Assembly (NCBI RefSeq): GCF_002000025.1
Contig: NZ_MUZV01000012.1
Span: forward strand, 28,974-92,973
Length of the DNA stretch: 64,000 bases
DNA from: Cognaticolwellia aestuarii
Lineage (GTDB): Bacteria > Pseudomonadota > Gammaproteobacteria > Enterobacterales > Alteromonadaceae
Direction of reading: 5' to 3'
This document shows, in pieces, positions 1-9,206 of the stretch. The translations under genes and the position numbers were made by a program. The notes beneath the pieces are model-generated. The model was not told the DNA's origin and did not search any database. It saw only the letters and a list, made by a program, of their open reading frames with translations. How positions within the stretch are numbered: the stretch's first letter is position 1; each line of letters starts with the position of its first letter.

Positions 1-400
1 TGTTTTGATTCAACTTGTTATATAACGCTTGTGCCTGAGATTTTTGCTTCGCGCTTGGGTATGCTCTAACAGATTGATAGCCAGTGATTTTACCATTAGT
101 AAGTAAGGGAGTTACATAAGCATCAACCCAGTAGTAATCACCATTTTTACAGCGATTTTTAACCATGCCTCGCCATGAGTCACCACGCTTTAGTTTTCCC
201 CAGAGATCTTTGAAGGCTGCCTTAGGCATATCAGGATGACGGACAATGTTGTGATGTTGGCTGATAAGTTCATCTAAACTATAACCTGCTATTTTACAGA
301 ACTCAGCATTGGCATAGGTAATAGTACCGTTCAAGTCTGTGGTAGAAACAAGTTGTTCTTTTTCGGTGAATGTTCGTTCAACTGTTGTGATATGGCTCAT
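1..400 (-). CDS. PAS-domain chemoreceptor (Aer-like methyl-accepting chemotaxis protein), N-terminal part, cut by window edge
   Basis: The reading frame opens at an ATG at 398-400 and runs off the left edge, so only about 133 residues are visible. They form a PAS sensor domain with the motifs [37 protein letters not shown] and YQSVRA, which are characteristic of Aer-type redox/energy-taxis receptors. The same motifs occur in the complete chemoreceptor at 36838-38400, so the missing part is probably a transmembrane hairpin and a cytoplasmic signalling domain. The protein would report to CheA/CheW at the inner membrane. The ligand or cofactor cannot be read from the sequence. The gene lies downstream of fbp in the same direction but is separated from it by a strong terminator, so it probably has its own promoter in 401-558. 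Confidence 0.85.
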   Translation of the reverse strand, partial: MSHITTVERTFTEKEQLVSTTDLNGTITYANAEFCKIAGYSLDELISQHHNIVRHPDMPKAAFKDLWGKLKRGDSWRGMVKNRCKNGDYYWVDAYVTPLLTNGKITGYQSVRAYPSAKQKSQAQALYNKLNQN

Positions 401-558
401 AATCTCATCGTCCTTGATAAATTACGTTACTAGTCGTTATAAGTTTTTGTGTATTAAAATCCACACGTGATAATTTAAGTCTGCAGGATAAAAGCGATTA
501 TTTCAACCTTTAGGTTTTTTTGTGTGTTTGAGTTAATTTTAGAGGTGTGGTTAAGATT

Positions 559-592
559 AAAAAAGCACTCGAAAAGTTTCAAGTGCTTTTTT
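559..592. terminator. Rho-independent terminator after fbp
   Basis: Eleven-base arms AAAAAAGCACT (559-569) and AGTGCTTTTTT (582-592) pair perfectly, and a further short stem forms inside after one mismatch. T-runs lie on both sides, so it can work on either strand. It lies just past the stop codon of the minus-strand fbp gene. Confidence 0.85.
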
Positions 593-608
593 GTTCGAGA
601 TGAGTATA

Positions 609-1577
609 TTACTTGTAGTAGCTTAAGCAAGCCTCTACTTCATTTTTTGAACCCATGATCACCTCAACACGTTGATGAATATCTGTTGGTTCAATATCCA
701 TAATACGCCCTTCGCTAGTCATGGCTAATCCGCCAGCTTGTTCAAGTAAAAAACTCATTGGGTTAGCTTCATACATTAAACGTAATTTATAAGGCTTGTC
801 TGGATTTCTATTATCGCTTGGGTAAGTGAATAAGCCACCACGACACAATACCCGATGAATATCACCGACCATAGCGGCAATCCAGCGCATATTGAAGTTT
901 TTACCACGTGGGCCAGTATCACCAGCAAGTAAATCATTGATGTAATTTTGCATTGGTTTTTGCCAAAAACGCTGGTTTGACATATTAACGGCAAACTCTT
1001 GAGTATCTTGTGGTACTTGCACGTTGCGCTCAACTAATAAGTAACCACCGTGTGTACGGTCTAACACATAAAAGTGTGTACCACTGCCAGTTGTCATCAC
1101 TAGCATAGTTGACGGGCCATATAGTACATAGCCAGCACAAACTTGTTTGTTACCTGCTTGCTTAAACATCTCTGGATCGCTTGCGTCCATATCTGTTGGC
1201 GCTTGATGGATCGAAAAAATAGTGCCAATTAGCGAGTTAATGTCAATATTTGAACTGCCATCTAAAGGGTCGAATGAAACAATAAACTTGCCATTTTCGT
1301 CACCAGCAACCGACGTATCTTCTTCTTCTGATGATATTGCCTTAACAAAACCAGACTCTAATAAAATATCTTTAAATAACTCGTTGGCGACAACATCAAG
1401 TTTTTTTTGTACTTCACCTTGAATATTTTCATCTAAGGTTGATCCCATAGTGTCACCTAAATGACCCTGGCTGACACGAAATGATATTTCTTTGGTGGCA
1501 GCTAAAATGGTTTTTATTAATGAAATCAAATCTAATGGGACATTATCTTCACGTAAAGCGGGAGCTAGTCGTTGCAT
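609..1577 (-). CDS. fbp: Class I fructose-1,6-bisphosphatase
   Basis: Hydrolyses fructose 1,6-bisphosphate to fructose 6-phosphate plus phosphate, the irreversible step of gluconeogenesis, in the cytoplasm. The 322-residue length is normal for the bacterial class I enzyme. The metal-binding motif [10 protein letters not shown] is at residues 103-112, preceded by an acidic run (SSEEEDT, residues 82-88) that supplies metal ligands. The C-terminal part has the expected [15 protein letters not shown] segment. The gene is a single transcription unit: it ends in a strong hairpin at 559-592 and is divergent from the protease gene at 1807. Start taken as the ATG at 1577, which gives the usual N-terminus. 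Confidence 0.95.
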   Translation of the reverse strand: MQRLAPALREDNVPLDLISLIKTILAATKEISFRVSQGHLGDTMGSTLDENIQGEVQKKLDVVANELFKDILLESGFVKAISSEEEDTSVAGDENGKFIVSFDPLDGSSNIDINSLIGTIFSIHQAPTDMDASDPEMFKQAGNKQVCAGYVLYGPSTMLVMTTGSGTHFYVLDRTHGGYLLVERNVQVPQDTQEFAVNMSNQRFWQKPMQNYINDLLAGDTGPRGKNFNMRWIAAMVGDIHRVLCRGGLFTYPSDNRNPDKPYKLRLMYEANPMSFLLEQAGGLAMTSEGRIMDIEPTDIHQRVEVIMGSKNEVEACLSYYK

Positions 1578-1806
1578 CGGGTTACCTAATTACTTTAGTG
1601 TGTTACTCTTAATTTTAAGAGGAGATTGTATATTGTATTTAATTTTTGGTGTAATGATGTACTATCAAGACATTAAAAATTTGCTTTAATTAAGCGATAA
1701 AGTAATTTGAAAAAATTTCAAGCTTACTTTTAAATCGATTATAACAAGAATATGAGTATTTTCAGCACTTCTCATTATTTAATTTTACAGACGGCAAGGA
1801 TATAGA

Positions 1807-4242
1807 ATGAATTTTTTCATTAGGGTAATAGCTTTATTTTTTTGTTGCGTACTATCAGCACAAGCGCTGGCGAAAACAGAACCAACATACGCTGAATTTA
1901 TTAAAGATAAGCAACACCATCAAGGTTACTTTTCTTTTTATCTTGATGATAAAACAGGTAAAGTTTTTTTAGAACTAACGAGTTTTGAGCAAAACTTTTT
2001 ATTTCAAAGTGCTTTGCCGCAAGGGGTCGGCTCTAATGACATTGGTTTAGACCGAGGCCAACTTGGTGATACGCGTTTAGTGCGCTTTGAAAAAGTGGGT
2101 AATAAAGTGTTTTTGCGCCAACTTAATACCTACTACCGTGCTAATACTAGTAATATGCTTGAGAAACAAGCTGTTGATGAGGCTTTTGCTAGCTCAATAA
2201 TTTGGGGCTTTAAGGTCAGTAAGCGCTCAAAAGACAACAGTAAAATTCTAATAGACTACACGCCATTCTTGTTGTCAGATATCCATAACTTGTCAGCACA
2301 ATTGAAGCGAACTAAGCAGGGGGATTATAAAATTGATGCCTCACGTAGTGGTGTTTATAAAAAACGTAGTAAAGCCTTTCCAAACAATACTGAACTAGAA
2401 GCAACGGTGACTTATAGAGGCAGCAAAGCTGGTACACATTTGCGCTCTGTTACACCTGATGCCTCTGCTGTTACGGTAAATTTGCATCATTCATTAATTA
2501 AGTTACCTGATGATGGTTATCAAACGCGTCAATTTCATCCATATAGCGGCTTTTGGCAGCACGCTTATGCCGATTATGCGAGTGCCATTGATGAGCCATT
2601 AATAAAACGCAATATTCCTCGTCACCGTTTACAAAAGAAAAACCCTGAAGCGAAAATAAGTGAAGCGGTTGAACCTATTGTTTATTATCTTGATGCTGGC
2701 GTGCCTGAGCCTGTTAAAAGTGCATTACTCGATGGTGCTCGTTGGTGGGACCAAGCATTTTCGGCTATTGGTTATAAAAATGCTTTTCAAGTTAAGATGC
2801 TGCCAAGTGATGCCGATCCGATGGATGTGCGCTATAACGTTATTCAATGGGTACACCGTGCAACTCGTGGTTGGTCTTATGGTGCGTCGGTTATTGACCC
2901 ACGCACAGGTGAAATTATTAAAGGTCATGTCACGCTAGGCTCTTTACGCGTGCGCCAAGACTACTTAATTGCGCTTGGCTTAACTTCGCCTTTTAAAACG
3001 ACAGAAACGGATACCCGTACGATGAAAGCAATGGCATTAGCTCGTATTCGTCAACTGTCAGCACATGAGGTAGGGCATACCTTAGGTATTGCGCATAACT
3101 TTGCTGCCAGTGTTAACGATCGCGCATCGGTGATGGATTATCCACATCCGTTAATCACCATTGAAAATGATGAAATTAGCTTAGAAAATGCTTACGCAAC
3201 CGATATTGGCATTTGGGACAAATATGTTGTTGCCTATGGGTATAGCGATGTCAATAAAGCGCAAGAAGCACAGTATTTATCTGAATTAGTTAACTCAGCT
3301 CAGCAACAAGGCTTAGCTTATGTGTCTGATCCTGACGCAAGACCTAAATCTGGCGCGCATGCGACAGGGCACTTATGGGACAACGGCAAAGATGCGGCGG
3401 CGGAATTAACCCGGGTATTAAAAGTACGAAAACTGGCTTTAGCTAACTTTGGCTTAAACAGTATTCCTGTTGGCACGCCGATGTCAGAGCTCGAACAAGT
3501 ACTGGTGCCAATTTATAATTTTCATCGTTTTCAAGTTGAAGCGACTGCCAAACTTATTGCCGGTGTTGATTACGGTTATCAGTTGCGTAGTGAACAATTT
3601 AGCAATCAACAAAAGTTGGTATCAGGTACTTCACAAAATGCGGCCTTGAATGCGCTATTGCTAACGTTATCAGTTGAAACACTGACGGTTCCTGCTGAAG
3701 TTACAGCGCTAATTCCACCGAAAGCTTATGGTTACAGTCGAAACAGAGAAAGCTTTACCAGTAACACGGGATTAACTTTTGACCCCATCAGTGCTGCAGA
3801 GGCAAGTGCTAAGCATACCTTGTCATTACTACTTAATGCTGAACGTTTAGCAAGATTACAACAGCAAAGTATGCTTGATAGCGATATACCCTCAGTAGGG
3901 GAGCTGTTAACTAAACTTGTTGGCACTACTTTTCAGTCAGTCCCTAAAAAATCTACAGCCTTGCTAATACAACAACGTGTGAATCAACAACTTGTCGAGC
4001 ATTTGTTAGGGTTATGGCACAGTGAGCACCTGGTTACTGAAGTTAAGGCGGAAGTTTATCTTACCTTAATGGATTTATCTCAGTGGTTAATGAATAAGCG
4101 CAGTACTAAAAAATACAAAGGCTCACGAGCGCAGTTTGCTTTATTAGCCAAGCAAATTAATTACAGTTTGAGCCATGACAAGACGGCAACGCCAGTGTCT
4201 AAAATAACCTTACCGCCAGGCTCACCTATTGGCAGCTATTAA
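1807..4242 (+). CDS. Secreted zinc-dependent metalloprotease (DUF4953/DUF5117 family)
   Basis: An 811-residue exported protein. Residues 1-22 form a signal peptide ending at AQALA. The metzincin-type zinc motif HEVGHTLGIAH begins at residue 420 and has the three histidines and catalytic glutamate (HEXXHXXGXXH). The long N-terminal region corresponds to the DUF5117/5118 part found in this family in Bacteroidetes and Alteromonadales. Substrates are unknown; the family is thought to act on extracellular or periplasmic protein. An AAGGATATAGA stretch just before the ATG provides a ribosome binding site. No partner gene is adjacent: fbp is divergent and the next gene downstream is convergent. Confidence 0.85.
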   Translation: MNFFIRVIALFFCCVLSAQALAKTEPTYAEFIKDKQHHQGYFSFYLDDKTGKVFLELTSFEQNFLFQSALPQGVGSNDIGLDRGQLGDTRLVRFEKVGNKVFLRQLNTYYRANTSNMLEKQAVDEAFASSIIWGFKVSKRSKDNSKILIDYTPFLLSDIHNLSAQLKRTKQGDYKIDASRSGVYKKRSKAFPNNTELEATVTYRGSKAGTHLRSVTPDASAVTVNLHHSLIKLPDDGYQTRQFHPYSGFWQHAYADYASAIDEPLIKRNIPRHRLQKKNPEAKISEAVEPIVYYLDAGVPEPVKSALLDGARWWDQAFSAIGYKNAFQVKMLPSDADPMDVRYNVIQWVHRATRGWSYGASVIDPRTGEIIKGHVTLGSLRVRQDYLIALGLTSPFKTTETDTRTMKAMALARIRQLSAHEVGHTLGIAHNFAASVNDRASVMDYPHPLITIENDEISLENAYATDIGIWDKYVVAYGYSDVNKAQEAQYLSELVNSAQQQGLAYVSDPDARPKSGAHATGHLWDNGKDAAAELTRVLKVRKLALANFGLNSIPVGTPMSELEQVLVPIYNFHRFQVEATAKLIAGVDYGYQLRSEQFSNQQKLVSGTSQNAALNALLLTLSVETLTVPAEVTALIPPKAYGYSRNRESFTSNTGLTFDPISAAEASAKHTLSLLLNAERLARLQQQSMLDSDIPSVGELLTKLVGTTFQSVPKKSTALLIQQRVNQQLVEHLLGLWHSEHLVTEVKAEVYLTLMDLSQWLMNKRSTKKYKGSRAQFALLAKQINYSLSHDKTATPVSKITLPPGSPIGSY

Positions 4243-4326
4243 GCACAAAGAGCCTGATAAGCAAGTGTTTTTTCGAAAAGTAACAACATTGACACTTGCC
4301 GTCACTGGGTTAAAGAAGTAAGAAAA

Positions 4327-4360
4327 AACGGCGCTGAAAAGGAAGGTATCCAGCGCCGTT
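4327..4360 (-). terminator. Rho-independent terminator of the EamA transporter gene
   Basis: Perfect 10-bp stem AACGGCGCTG (4327-4336) / CAGCGCCGTT (4351-4360) with a 14-nt loop. On the minus strand it is followed by a run of T (the AAAAA before it on the plus strand). No T-run follows on the plus strand, so it most likely serves the gene ending at 4470. Confidence 0.75.
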
Positions 4361-4469
4361 GTGCAATCGGCACTTAGTGTTAAGTGAACTGCGCACAAAA
4401 AACTGACGATATGGCATTAAATTGATTATAAAGTTTCTACTTTTAAATTATTTTGATTCACATTCGGTT

Positions 4470-5399
4470 TTAGCGGCTTAGCGGCTTAGCGGTATGCGGT
4501 GCTAAAGGTGCCGCTATCGCAACGGGCTTTTTAGTACGCATTAACACCACTAGGTTGCCTGCCAAAATAAATAATAAGCCGATCACGGTATAGCCTGTCC
4601 AAGAAAAGCCCTCAACCAGTGTTGAAATAACGACGGCAACAGCTGGAAACATAATGGATGCATATGACGCACGATGTGCACCAATACGGTTGAGTAATGT
4701 TAGGTAACTACCAAAGGCAATAACCGAACCAAAAATAGCGAGATAAAGCAGTGAGCTTATATAAGAAAAACTGTAATCGAAGTTAAATGTTCTGCCGCGT
4801 ATCATGGCAATAATTGCCATAAAAATAGCACCATATGCCATACCCCAAGCGTTAGCAGACATCAGGGGTAAATTGAGCCTTTGATTTTTCATTGATAACA
4901 TATTACCAGTTGACGCAAATAGAGTGCCCGTTAAGCAAAAACCTAAGCCCAATAAGGTCTCAGCGCCTAACTGCGTATCACTAATTTGTGGCCAAAATAG
5001 TGTAATAATACCGAATAGACCTAATATTCCACCTAAATAAACTTGCTGAGTAATTTTAGTGCCATACCAGATACGAGCATTAAAGACATTGAGAAACATA
5101 ATCATTGAAAAGGCGATACAGGTTAATGCAGAGTTGATGTGCTGTTGCGCAGAATACAGTAGATAATAGTTAACGCTAAATAAAGTGGCGCCAAAAAAGA
5201 AAAACTGTAGATGATGGCGTAATGAAAAACGTAAAGGTAAACCTTTAAGTTTGCAATAAGCAAATAGCACAATAGCTGCTAAGCCAAAACGATAAACGAT
5301 AGAAACCTCTGAAGCGACCTCACCTAATTGGTAATTAATTGCAATCCAAGTTGATCCCCAAATCAACACAGTAATGATATATAAAAATGTATTATTCAT
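4470..5399 (-). CDS. EamA/DMT-family membrane transporter
   Basis: About ten hydrophobic segments in 309 residues, arranged as two five-helix EamA halves. The N-terminal motif WGSTWIAINYQLG is the family hallmark. EamA proteins usually export metabolites or amino acids; the substrate here is unknown. The start chosen is the ATG at 5399 (product MNNTFLYIITVLIWG), which has an AAGAGA ribosome binding site. An upstream in-frame start would add 15 polar residues and is less likely. It is divergent from the MocR-type regulator at 5587, an arrangement common for MocR/EamA pairs, so the regulator probably controls it. An 8-bp tandem repeat (TAGCGGCT, about 4471-4492) covers the last codons and the stop. 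Confidence 0.88.
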   Translation of the reverse strand: MNNTFLYIITVLIWGSTWIAINYQLGEVASEVSIVYRFGLAAIVLFAYCKLKGLPLRFSLRHHLQFFFFGATLFSVNYYLLYSAQQHINSALTCIAFSMIMFLNVFNARIWYGTKITQQVYLGGILGLFGIITLFWPQISDTQLGAETLLGLGFCLTGTLFASTGNMLSMKNQRLNLPLMSANAWGMAYGAIFMAIIAMIRGRTFNFDYSFSYISSLLYLAIFGSVIAFGSYLTLLNRIGAHRASYASIMFPAVAVVISTLVEGFSWTGYTVIGLLFILAGNLVVLMRTKKPVAIAAPLAPHTAKPLSR

Positions 5400-5586
5400 A
5401 ACGATCTCTTGAATAAGTACCACAAGCTTTTGCTTGTAGAGCAAAAAGATAAACCAAGCGAATAGCTTTTAAATCAGCTAAATACTCAGGAGTATCAAGT
5501 AGGCAGTGTTAGTAACGAATAGACATTTTACGGCTTTTTTGTTTTAATAACATACACAAAAAAATGAAAATGCAACCTATACAGTT

Positions 5587-7062
5587 ATGCGACTCGTCGA
5601 TAAATCAGCGTCAGAATTTTTATATCAACAAGTGATCGATTTTGTTGAGCATCAACAACGTAGTGGCGCCATACGCCCTGGCGATAAGTTGCCCAGTTTA
5701 CGTAAGCTCAGTCGGCAGTTTGATATCAGTGTGCCCACCGTAAAGCAGGCTTATGTTGAGCTTGAGCGCCAAGGTACTATTTCTGCTCGACCTCAGTCGG
5801 GTTATTACTTAAAAGCAACACAGGCGCGTACTTTATTGCCTATGCGAGCAAAATGGTCAGGGGGGCAGCCAACTGAAATTTCTTGTCGTAGTTTAATCGA
5901 ACAGGTCTATGAAGCTGTTCATATGCCTGACTCTGTCGCACTGGGTATTTCTAATCCGGTAAATGCTCATCCACCAGATAAAACGCTTGCTCGATTAATG
6001 CGCTCTGTCCTAAGTCGAGTCTCAGAAAAAGCGGTAAGTTACGGGCCGGTAAATGGCGATGCTAAATTACGTTTAAATCTGGCTTTTCGCTATCAAGAGT
6101 GCGGCGCTTTGGTAAATCACGACGATCTTATTATCACTAATGGCGCACAAGAGGCGTTATCTATCGCTTTACAGTGTGTTGCCGAGCGCGGCGACATTAT
6201 TGCGGTTGAATCTCCTTGCTATTTTGGCATTATTGAGTTAATTGAAAGCTTAGGTATGAAAGCGCTAGAAGTTTATACCTGTACTGAAGAAGGGGTTTGT
6301 GTTGCTGAGCTGGCTAAGGTTATTGAGCAACACGCGGTGAAAGCGTGCTTATTTTCATCGGCCATTAGCAATCCATCGGGCTCTATGATGACAGATAAAC
6401 AACGACAAGCCATGGTGAGGCTATTAGAACAAAACGACATTGTCCTGATTGAAGACGAAGTATATAGCGATTTGTACTTTTCTGAGAGCCGTCCATTACC
6501 AGCACAACTATATTCAGAAAAAGGTTTAGTATTAACTTGTTCATCTTTTTCCAAAACTGCCGCGCCAGGTTATCGTGTTGGCTGGTTGTTACCGGGCAAG
6601 TTTGAAGAAAAAGCTAAGCGCATCAAAAGAGCGCAGTCGTGCTCTACGTCAATGCTACAGCAATGGACCTTAAGTGATTATTTAATGAGTGGGGAATATG
6701 ACCGGCACTTACAAGTGTTGAGAAAAACCCTACGTTATAATTGTGAACGTATGCGCGCATTAATTGCTGAATATTTTCCCGAACAAGTTTGTATTTCAAA
6801 ACCGCAAGGGGGCAGCGTGTTATGGATACGTTGCCGTTCACATGTTGATACCAGCCAGTTTTTTAAACAAGCTGTTGCACAGGGCGTTAACTTTGCTCCA
6901 GGCGAAATTTTTTCGCCATCAGGAAAATATAAAAACTATATGCGGATCAGTTATGGTGTGCAATGGAGTGAGCGGATAGATAATGCCATTCAAATTATTG
7001 GGAAACTTGTTCATGACTATCCTGAGCCTAGTCCTGAGACTAGTAATATAGGAGTTAAGTAA
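5587..7062 (+). CDS. MocR/PdxR-type transcriptional regulator (GntR HTH fused to aminotransferase-like domain)
   Basis: A 491-residue fusion. Residues 1-75 are a GntR winged helix (PGDKLPSLRKLSRQFDISVPTVKQAY). From about residue 110 it is a fold-type I PLP aminotransferase-like domain with the Schiff-base lysine at K323 in SSFSKTAAPGYRVGW. MocR proteins use PLP or a PLP-amino acid adduct as effector and bind in intergenic regions next to divergent genes. It probably regulates the divergent EamA transporter and the downstream MFS pump and ElbB gene: its stop codon overlaps the next start by one base (TAATG), so these form an operon. It may regulate itself. The effector is unknown. Confidence 0.9.
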   Translation: MRLVDKSASEFLYQQVIDFVEHQQRSGAIRPGDKLPSLRKLSRQFDISVPTVKQAYVELERQGTISARPQSGYYLKATQARTLLPMRAKWSGGQPTEISCRSLIEQVYEAVHMPDSVALGISNPVNAHPPDKTLARLMRSVLSRVSEKAVSYGPVNGDAKLRLNLAFRYQECGALVNHDDLIITNGAQEALSIALQCVAERGDIIAVESPCYFGIIELIESLGMKALEVYTCTEEGVCVAELAKVIEQHAVKACLFSSAISNPSGSMMTDKQRQAMVRLLEQNDIVLIEDEVYSDLYFSESRPLPAQLYSEKGLVLTCSSFSKTAAPGYRVGWLLPGKFEEKAKRIKRAQSCSTSMLQQWTLSDYLMSGEYDRHLQVLRKTLRYNCERMRALIAEYFPEQVCISKPQGGSVLWIRCRSHVDTSQFFKQAVAQGVNFAPGEIFSPSGKYKNYMRISYGVQWSERIDNAIQIIGKLVHDYPEPSPETSNIGVK

Positions 7063-8258
7063 TGATGAATCAGCCAAAAGTTAAAGTCTCCTTGACATTA
7101 ATGTTGCCATTACTTGCTGCCATAATCGCCGTGTCGCCACTCGCCATTGATATGTACCTTCCAGGCATGCCAGAAATAGCAGGTTACTTTTCAGCCCAAA
7201 TGCCTTTGGTACAAAATAGTTTAAGTATTTATTTATTTGGCTATGCAATGGGCTTGCTATTTTTTGGCCCCATGGCAGATAAATACTCTCGCAGAGCCAT
7301 GGTAATGTTGGGGTTGTCGGGCTTTTTATTAACAACCTTGGGGTTAACATTAGTTGAAAATATTGAGCAATTTATTGCTTTACGTTTTTGCCAAGCATTT
7401 ATTAGCAGTGCCGCGACTGTGGTTGTGCCAGGCATTATTCGACAGCTTTATGGCCAAAACACCGCCAAAGGTTTGTCTTATGTCAGTATGATCATGATGC
7501 TGGCACCAATGATAGCGCCAAGTATTGGCAGTTTATTGCTGCTGCATAGCTGGCAGATGATATTTTATGTTTTAGCAACCTATGCTTTTATTGTATTTAT
7601 CTGCAGTGCTATGTTTTTACCTGACATATCTATGACTAAACCGGCAAAAACTTATCGGGTAATTGAACGTTATAAGCTTGTTTTTAGTAACCGTGCAGCA
7701 CGGTTTGATTTATTGAGTGTGATGATGGTGTCGTTGGCTTTTTTTGCTTACATAACCGCGATCCCATTTGTCTATTTGACGGTATTTAAGGTTTCTGAAT
7801 TCGAGTTTAGTTTATTATTTGGTTTAAATGTTTTTGCGTTGATGATTGCACACTTTATTAACACGCGTTTTGTGGCCAGTGTTGGCTCTAGAAAAATGCT
7901 CTATTTTGGTCTTTCGTTGGCTATTATTATGTCGACGAGTTTACTGTTAGCCAATGTTTTTACCTTACCTTTACTGTATCACGCCATGGTAATTTTGCCT
8001 TTGATGGGGAGCTTATCAATGATTTCAGTGAATGCTGACGCCTTAATTTTACAAGAGTTTGCTGAGCATGCAGGAACCGTGACGGCAGTAAATGGCACTT
8101 TACGATTTGGTATTGGTGCCTTAGCGGGTCCTATTTTAGCTGTATTTTATGACGGCAGTGCCTTACCATTTGCACTCTTAATGGTAGTGTCGGTATATAT
8201 TGTTGTGATCTGCCAATTGATACGTAATAAGCTGAATATAGCTACGGAGGAAGTGTGA
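7062..8258 (+). CDS. MFS efflux transporter, Bcr/CflA family
   Basis: A 398-residue, twelve-helix major facilitator. The early motif LAIDMYLPGMPEIA and the loop GPMADKYSRRAMVMLG between helices 2 and 3 match the Bcr/CflA drug-resistance branch (bicyclomycin, chloramphenicol or peptide export). A GGAG ribosome binding site at 7051-7054 precedes the ATGATG start, and either ATG could be used. It is translationally coupled to the MocR regulator upstream (one-base overlap) and to elbB downstream (GTGA overlap), so the three probably work as one unit. The real substrate is not readable. Confidence 0.88.
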   Translation: MMNQPKVKVSLTLMLPLLAAIIAVSPLAIDMYLPGMPEIAGYFSAQMPLVQNSLSIYLFGYAMGLLFFGPMADKYSRRAMVMLGLSGFLLTTLGLTLVENIEQFIALRFCQAFISSAATVVVPGIIRQLYGQNTAKGLSYVSMIMMLAPMIAPSIGSLLLLHSWQMIFYVLATYAFIVFICSAMFLPDISMTKPAKTYRVIERYKLVFSNRAARFDLLSVMMVSLAFFAYITAIPFVYLTVFKVSEFEFSLLFGLNVFALMIAHFINTRFVASVGSRKMLYFGLSLAIIMSTSLLLANVFTLPLLYHAMVILPLMGSLSMISVNADALILQEFAEHAGTVTAVNGTLRFGIGALAGPILAVFYDGSALPFALLMVVSVYIVVICQLIRNKLNIATEEV

Positions 8259-8911
8259 AAAATATAGCGATAATTTTATCGGGGTGTGGTGTTTATGATG
8301 GTAGTGAAATTCATGAAGCGGTACTAACCTTGTTAGCTATTGAACAGGCTGGCGCAAAGTATCGTTGTTTTGCACCAAATATTAATCAGCATCACGTGAT
8401 AAATCATGTCAGCGGAGAGGTGATGCAAGATGAGCAACGGAATGTTTTGGTTGAGTCTGCTCGTATTGCCCGTGGTGATGTTGAAGATTTAAGTGAATTT
8501 TATATTGATGAATTTGACGCTTTAATCGTACCGGGTGGTTTTGGTGCGGCAAAAAACTTATCTGATTTTGCCATTAACGGTGAAGACATTAGCATAAATG
8601 AGCAAGTGTTATCGGTATGCCAAGCATTTGCCAAGGCTAATAAGCCTGCAGGTTATATGTGTATTGCTCCCGTTATGATCCCGCTGGTTTATGGGGAAGG
8701 CGCGCAAGGGACGATTGGTCAAGATATTGCCATTGCGGCTTCTTTAACTAATATTGGCCTTGATCATAAAGCATGTGCTGTTGATGATATTGTTGTTGAT
8801 GAAGCTCGACAATTAGTCTCAACACCGGCTTATATGTTGGCAACGTCATTGGTAGAAGCGGCAAGTGGTATTAACAAGCTGGTTGCAAAAGTGCTCAAGA
8901 TGACTAATTAA
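8255..8911 (+). CDS. elbB: ElbB-type DJ-1/PfpI-family protein
   Basis: A 218-residue member of the DJ-1/PfpI superfamily matching ElbB (YhbL), a protein linked to isoprenoid biosynthesis and reported to have glyoxalase activity. Visible features are the N-terminal strand MKNIAIILSGCGVYDGSEIHE, the loop VPGGFGAAKNLSDFA and the expected nucleophile cysteine in PAGYMCIAP. The start is GTG at 8255, overlapping the MFS stop codon (GTGA) and preceded by a strong CGGAGG site at 8245-8250. The 3' end overlaps the convergent small gene at 8908 by four bases. Its place behind a MocR regulator and exporter is not the usual genomic setting for elbB. Confidence 0.9.
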   Translation: MKNIAIILSGCGVYDGSEIHEAVLTLLAIEQAGAKYRCFAPNINQHHVINHVSGEVMQDEQRNVLVESARIARGDVEDLSEFYIDEFDALIVPGGFGAAKNLSDFAINGEDISINEQVLSVCQAFAKANKPAGYMCIAPVMIPLVYGEGAQGTIGQDIAIAASLTNIGLDHKACAVDDIVVDEARQLVSTPAYMLATSLVEAASGINKLVAKVLKMTN

Positions 8912-9081
8912 TCGTCAGTTGCTTTAGCTGCTTGCTCTGCGGCAGCTTTTAACTCTACTTGCTGTAAGCGCCATTTTTTTCGCTCAGCGTAGTAATGGTC
9001 CCAAACACAAGGGTTGCATGCACCACCACCACAGCAGTCATCATCGGCGGGTGGTAAAGGTTTTTCTAGTAATTTAGTCAT
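8908..9081 (-). CDS. Small Oxidored-like domain protein, 57 residues
   Basis: ATG at 9081 opens a 57-codon frame, MTKLLEKPLPPADDDCCGGG and so on. The core PxPPADDDCCGGGxCNPCVWDHYY matches the Oxidored-like family (PF09791), which has a conserved CC-x4-C-x2-CVWD-x-YY signature, here with four cysteines that could bind metal. Family function is unknown despite the name. The C-terminal half is a charged, probably helical segment. The stop codon at 8908 overlaps the elbB stop on the opposite strand. Confidence 0.85.
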   Translation of the reverse strand: MTKLLEKPLPPADDDCCGGGACNPCVWDHYYAERKKWRLQQVELKAAAEQAAKATDD

Positions 9082-9161
9082 TGTTTCTAGCCAAAATCAT
9101 GGATAATAAGTCGTGCTTTATCATCTATGATATCACGACATAAGGTTTACGCTGAATATAA

Positions 9162-9187
9162 AAAAAGCTCTGCATGCAGAGCTTTTT
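9162..9187. terminator. Bidirectional Rho-independent terminator downstream of accC
   Basis: A perfect palindrome, AAAAAGCTCTGCA (9162-9174) followed by its complement TGCAGAGCTTTTT (9175-9187). It has A/T runs on each side and lies just past the accC stop codon. Confidence 0.85.
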
Positions 9188-9206
9188 ATTAGTAGCGCTT
9201 TTGGGT

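Noticed and set aside
4471..4492. TAGCGGCT tandem repeat at the EamA stop codon
   Set aside because: Fewer than three units; affects only the last residues and shows no further structure.
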